The notes under the pieces were generated by a model. The model searched no databases. It saw only the letters and a program-made list of their open reading frames with translations, and was not told the origin of the DNA. A DNA stretch of 6,982 nucleotides from NCBI GenBank assembly GCA_002938075.1, contig PTLK01000103.1, positions 1 through 6,982 on the forward strand, in the 5' to 3' direction. The position numbers and the translations under genes were made by a program. Numbering within the stretch: position 1 is the first letter of the stretch; every line of letters begins with the position of its first letter. This document shows, one piece after another, positions 5,062 through 6,982 of the stretch. This DNA comes from Alphaproteobacteria bacterium MarineAlpha3_Bin3 (GTDB lineage: Bacteria > Pseudomonadota > Alphaproteobacteria > Rhodospirillales > Casp-alpha2).

Positions 5062-5685
5062 TCAGGACAATATTCGTGCTTGGATTTCCAGGCTGCCGCG
5101 CCAGATCATATCGGCGGCCACATAGGCGATGATCACCAGCCCCAGATAGCCGATCCATTTGTGCCTTTCCAGCAGCTTGGCGAGGTAATTGGCGGCGAAC
5201 CCCATCAGCGCCACCGAAAGCGCAAGCCCGAAGACCAGCACGGCGACGTTTTCCCTGGCCGCGCCGGCCACCGCCAGCACGTTGTCGAGCGACATCGAAA
5301 CGTCGGCAATGATGATGGTGGTCATCGCCTGTCTTAGGGTCTTCGTCGGCTTGCCCTCGGCGGCGGTTTCGTCTTCCGGGACTTGAGTGGAATCGCGGCG
5401 CAAATCCTTCCACATGTGCCAGCACACCCACAGCAACAGCAATCCGCCGGCCAGCAAAAGCCCGATAATGGCCAGCAGATACACCACCGTGACGGCGAAC
5501 ACGATACGGATGACGGCGGCCGCCATGACGCCGTAGAAAATGGCCTTGCGGCGCTGTTCGGCCGGAAGCCCGGCGGCGGCGAGGCCGATGATGATGGCAT
5601 TGTCCCCCGACATGGCGATGTCGATGAGGATGACCATGGCCAGCGGCACCAGGTCCAGGCCCAGCAGTGATTCAAGGAAGCTCAA
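5062..5685 (-). CDS. TerC/YjbE-family integral membrane protein, probable metal (Mn) exporter
   Basis: Read from a TTG at 5685, the protein has 207 residues, the usual size of the YjbE branch of the TerC family. The two hallmark acidic motifs sit in membrane segments: IDIAMSGDNA (21-30; D22, D28, N29) and ADVSMSLDNV (127-136; D128, D134, N135). About seven hydrophobic segments are visible, with a cytosolic-looking charged loop at about 93-118 (KDLRRD to KPTK). Family members export or redistribute divalent metals, best shown for Mn; the substrate here is inference. The frame stays open upstream to another TTG at 5829. That extension is Cys/Arg-rich and unlike the family, and it would translate a strong hairpin region, so I rejected it. 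It contains no in-frame ATG, and the first one downstream falls within membrane segment 1. The gene lies 198 bp after plsC on the same strand and may have its own promoter. Confidence 0.9.
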   Translation of the reverse strand: MSFLESLLGLDLVPLAMVILIDIAMSGDNAIIIGLAAAGLPAEQRRKAIFYGVMAAAVIRIVFAVTVVYLLAIIGLLLAGGLLLLWVCWHMWKDLRRDSTQVPEDETAAEGKPTKTLRQAMTTIIIADVSMSLDNVLAVAGAARENVAVLVFGLALSVALMGFAANYLAKLLERHKWIGYLGLVIIAYVAADMIWRGSLEIQARILS

Positions 5686-5694
5686 GGACTGTGG

Positions 5695-5700
5695 TCCCCC
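5695..5700 (-). promoter_or_regulatory. Ribosome binding site supporting the TTG start at 5685
   Basis: The minus strand reads GGGGGA 9 nt before the TTG. It resembles a Shine-Dalgarno sequence (GGAGG-like) and is the only one near the point where family similarity begins. Confidence 0.45.
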
Positions 5701-5707
5701 GTTGCCC

Positions 5708-5749
5708 CACCGGCCGTCGACCGCCCGGCGGTCCTTGAAAAGGCCGGTG
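5708..5749 (-). other. Nested two-stem hairpin in the TerC-gene leader
   Basis: An outer perfect 8-bp stem, CACCGGCC (5708-5715) with GGCCGGTG (5742-5749), encloses an inner perfect dyad, GACCGCC-C-GGCGGTC (5719-5733). The two are separated by internal loops of 3 and 8 nt. On the minus strand the structure ends 7 nt before the ribosome binding site. TerC-family genes in other bacteria are often controlled by the Mn-sensing yybP-ykoY riboswitch. I do not see that riboswitch's conserved loops here, so this would be a different leader, or incidental. Confidence 0.4.
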
Positions 5750-5784
5750 CGGGACGGTTCGCGGTTCCGGGGAAGGCATTGCAG

Positions 5785-5803
5785 ACATTCATTGCCCGAA
5801 TGT
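5785..5803. promoter_or_regulatory. Short dyad ACATTC-N7-GAATGT upstream of the TerC gene
   Basis: Perfect 6-bp arms (5785-5790 and 5798-5803) flank a 7-nt spacer, about 100 bp upstream of the TTG start. A direct repeat GCAGAC (5781-5786 and 5805-5810) overlaps it. The size and symmetry suit a dimeric repressor. It does not match the Fur/Mur/MntR boxes I know, and no good -35/-10 pair was found beside it. Confidence 0.22.
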
Positions 5804-5829
5804 AGCAGACAACCCCCATGGTCCAGCAA

Positions 5830-5849
5830 GGGCTTCGTTTCCGAAACCC
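5830..5849 (-). terminator. Possible weak stem-loop after plsC
   Basis: GGGCTTC (5830-5836) and GAAACCC (5843-5849) form a 7-bp stem with one wobble position and a 6-nt loop, 34 nt after the plsC stop. There is no T-run, so read-through into the TerC gene is plausible. Confidence 0.2.
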
Positions 5850-5883
5850 GTTCCTTGTCCCTCGAACGGCGGCGGCAGGGGGG

Positions 5884-6639
5884 TCAGGAAGGCCCGGCGG
5901 GCTCTTCGACGGTATCGGGGAAACGCGAATGGGCCTCGGCGATCAGGGCATCGGTGGCGGTCTCGATTCTCTTTTCCAGTTCGTCCATGAACCGGCGGCG
6001 GTCGAGGCCCTGGGGCATCGGTTCCAGGAATTCGATGGTAATCACGCCGGGTTTTTTGTTGAAACTGCGCCGCCCCCAGAACAGCCCCGAATTCAACGCC
6101 ACCGGCACCACCGGCGCCTTGGTTCTGGCATAGACGGCGGCGATTCCCGGCAGGTAGGGGTGACGGGTTCCGGGCTGGGCGCGGGTGCCTTCGGGAAAGA
6201 TGATCACCTGGCGGTCCTTCGATAACCGGTCTTCGACGTCACGCACCATCTGTTTGAGGGCGCCGGCGCCGCCGTCGCGGTCGACGGAAATGGCGCCGCA
6301 TTTGCGGGCGTGCCACCCCCAAACGGGCATTTCCATCAGCTCCTTCTTGAGGATATAGTTGGGGTCCCTTGCCAGCCGGTAAAAAACGAAGGTGTCCCAA
6401 GCCGATAGATGCTTGCAGGCAATGACGGCGGCGCCCTGGGGCAGGTTTTCGAAGCCGCGGACCTCGATATCCAGACCGACGATCAGCTTCAGCCCCGCCC
6501 CCAGGACGTTGGTCCAAAGGCGGACCGTTCTCTGCATCCAGCTCCGGGGAAAAGGCAGAAGCACCAGCATTCCGACCACCAGGAAAAGGTGAAAAAACAG
6601 AAAGTACGTATTGAACAGAACGGATCGGATGATGGTCAT
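5884..6639 (-). CDS. plsC: 1-acyl-sn-glycerol-3-phosphate acyltransferase (PlsC family)
   Basis: A 251-residue inner-membrane acyltransferase that adds the second fatty acid to lysophosphatidic acid in phospholipid synthesis. All four family blocks are visible: KHLSAWD (76-82) with the catalytic H77-x4-D82 pair; GAISVDR (115-121); FPEGTR (148-153), which binds the glycerol phosphate; and VPVALNSG (178-185). A hydrophobic N-terminal segment (about 6-29) anchors the protein. The length is typical. The ATG at 6639 lies 7 bp after the stop of the YdcF-like gene, so the two are almost certainly co-transcribed; its Shine-Dalgarno sequence is weak, hinting at translational coupling. The exact acyl acceptor cannot be told from sequence, and related lysophospholipid acyltransferases share these motifs. 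Confidence 0.93.
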   Translation of the reverse strand: MTIIRSVLFNTYFLFFHLFLVVGMLVLLPFPRSWMQRTVRLWTNVLGAGLKLIVGLDIEVRGFENLPQGAAVIACKHLSAWDTFVFYRLARDPNYILKKELMEMPVWGWHARKCGAISVDRDGGAGALKQMVRDVEDRLSKDRQVIIFPEGTRAQPGTRHPYLPGIAAVYARTKAPVVPVALNSGLFWGRRSFNKKPGVITIEFLEPMPQGLDRRRFMDELEKRIETATDALIAEAHSRFPDTVEEPAGPS

Positions 6640-6646
6640 GCCGGGA

Positions 6647-6982
6647 TCAGGATTTTTCGGGGGGGCTCTGGGGGCCGGCGCCGGGCCCGGTTTTATCGAA
6701 AATCCGCCCGGCCCAATAGCGCGACCAGGCGAAAAGGAATTTGTTGTATTCGCTTGCCATCAGGCTGCCCGTCCCCGGCCACGCCCACCAGCGGTCCTGT
6801 TTGACGTTTTCGGGAAACACCGGATGCGGCACCAGGGTGACGGCCGGCATGGCGTGGCGGAATTCCAACAGGCTCCGGGGCATATGGTAGGCGGCGGTGA
6901 CCAGACGCAGGGAACGGTATTCCCGGGCCCGCATCCAGACCATGGTCTCGAGGGCGTTTTCGGCCGTGTTGGTGGCGTTGCC
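6647..6982 (-). CDS. YdcF-like DUF218 family protein (5' end off the window)
   Basis: The visible C-terminal 112 codons enter from the right edge (in frame from 6982). They show DUF218/YdcF hallmarks: the Asn-Thr-x-Glu-Asn segment (NATNTAENALET), then LVTAAYHMPRSLLEF, a VPHPVFP segment, and ASEYNKFLFAW near the end, with a Pro-rich tail. DUF218 proteins are often inner-membrane proteins acting in envelope metabolism (SanA, ElyC and YdcF in E. coli); the exact role is unknown. The visible part is only the second half of the domain, so any N-terminal membrane segments cannot be seen. The stop at 6647 is 7 bp before plsC. In many Alphaproteobacteria an ftsE-ftsX-ydcF-plsC order occurs, so ftsX may lie just beyond the window; this is inference. 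Confidence 0.85.
   Translation of the reverse strand, partial: GNATNTAENALETMVWMRAREYRSLRLVTAAYHMPRSLLEFRHAMPAVTLVPHPVFPENVKQDRWWAWPGTGSLMASEYNKFLFAWSRYWAGRIFDKTGPGAGPQSPPEKS

Noticed and set aside
5686..5829. N-terminal extension of the TerC-family protein from TTG at 5829
   Set aside because: The extra 48 residues are Cys/Arg-rich, unlike the family, and cover a nested hairpin and dyad; length without them fits the family.
5686..5830. yybP-ykoY (Mn) riboswitch before the TerC gene
   Set aside because: A structured leader is present but the conserved loop sequences of that riboswitch are not visible.

Overview
The window is GC-rich chromosomal DNA that reads like an alphaproteobacterium, probably of the Rhodospirillales type. 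The evidence is a DUF2125 protein (a family known mainly from Alphaproteobacteria), alphaproteobacterial-looking gene neighbours and codon use rich in G/C at third positions. I see no insertion sequence, phage gene, CRISPR array, tRNA or rRNA. It looks like core chromosome with seven protein genes, two of them cut by the window edges.

Left part (1-2213). On the minus strand a DUF2125 envelope protein (550-1647) is followed 73 bp downstream by a YqgE/AlgH-family gene with an N-terminal export signal (476 to beyond position 1). Diverging from DUF2125 across only 29 bp is a ChaC-type gamma-glutamylcyclotransferase (1677-2213, plus), a glutathione-degrading enzyme.

Centre (2217-5061). A compact 790-residue adenosylcobalamin-dependent (class II) ribonucleotide reductase, nrdJ, lies on the minus strand, tail to tail with chaC; the two stop codons are 3 nt apart. 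Its 472-bp upstream region is the least ordinary stretch of the window. It is AT-rich and carries a good sigma70-type promoter, a perfect 7-7-7 inverted repeat at the predicted transcription start that also contains a near match to the alphaproteobacterial LexA box, two DnaA-box-like 9-mers just upstream of the -35, a weak NrdR-box-like sequence, and two strong stem-loops in the predicted untranslated leader. This suggests layered control of dNTP supply, but all of it is inferred from pattern.

Right part (5028-6982). All minus strand: a YdcF/DUF218 protein (enters from the right edge, ends 6647) and a PlsC-type lysophospholipid acyltransferase (5884-6639) are 7 bp apart and probably co-transcribed. 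In related genomes this pair often follows ftsE-ftsX. After a 198-bp gap with a nested hairpin comes a TerC/YjbE-family membrane protein (5062-5685, probable TTG start), a likely metal (Mn) exporter, closed by a 14-bp-stem hairpin.

No undescribed multi-gene system is evident. The points most worth checking are the nrdJ control region, the structured leader of the TerC gene, and the exported YqgE homologue.
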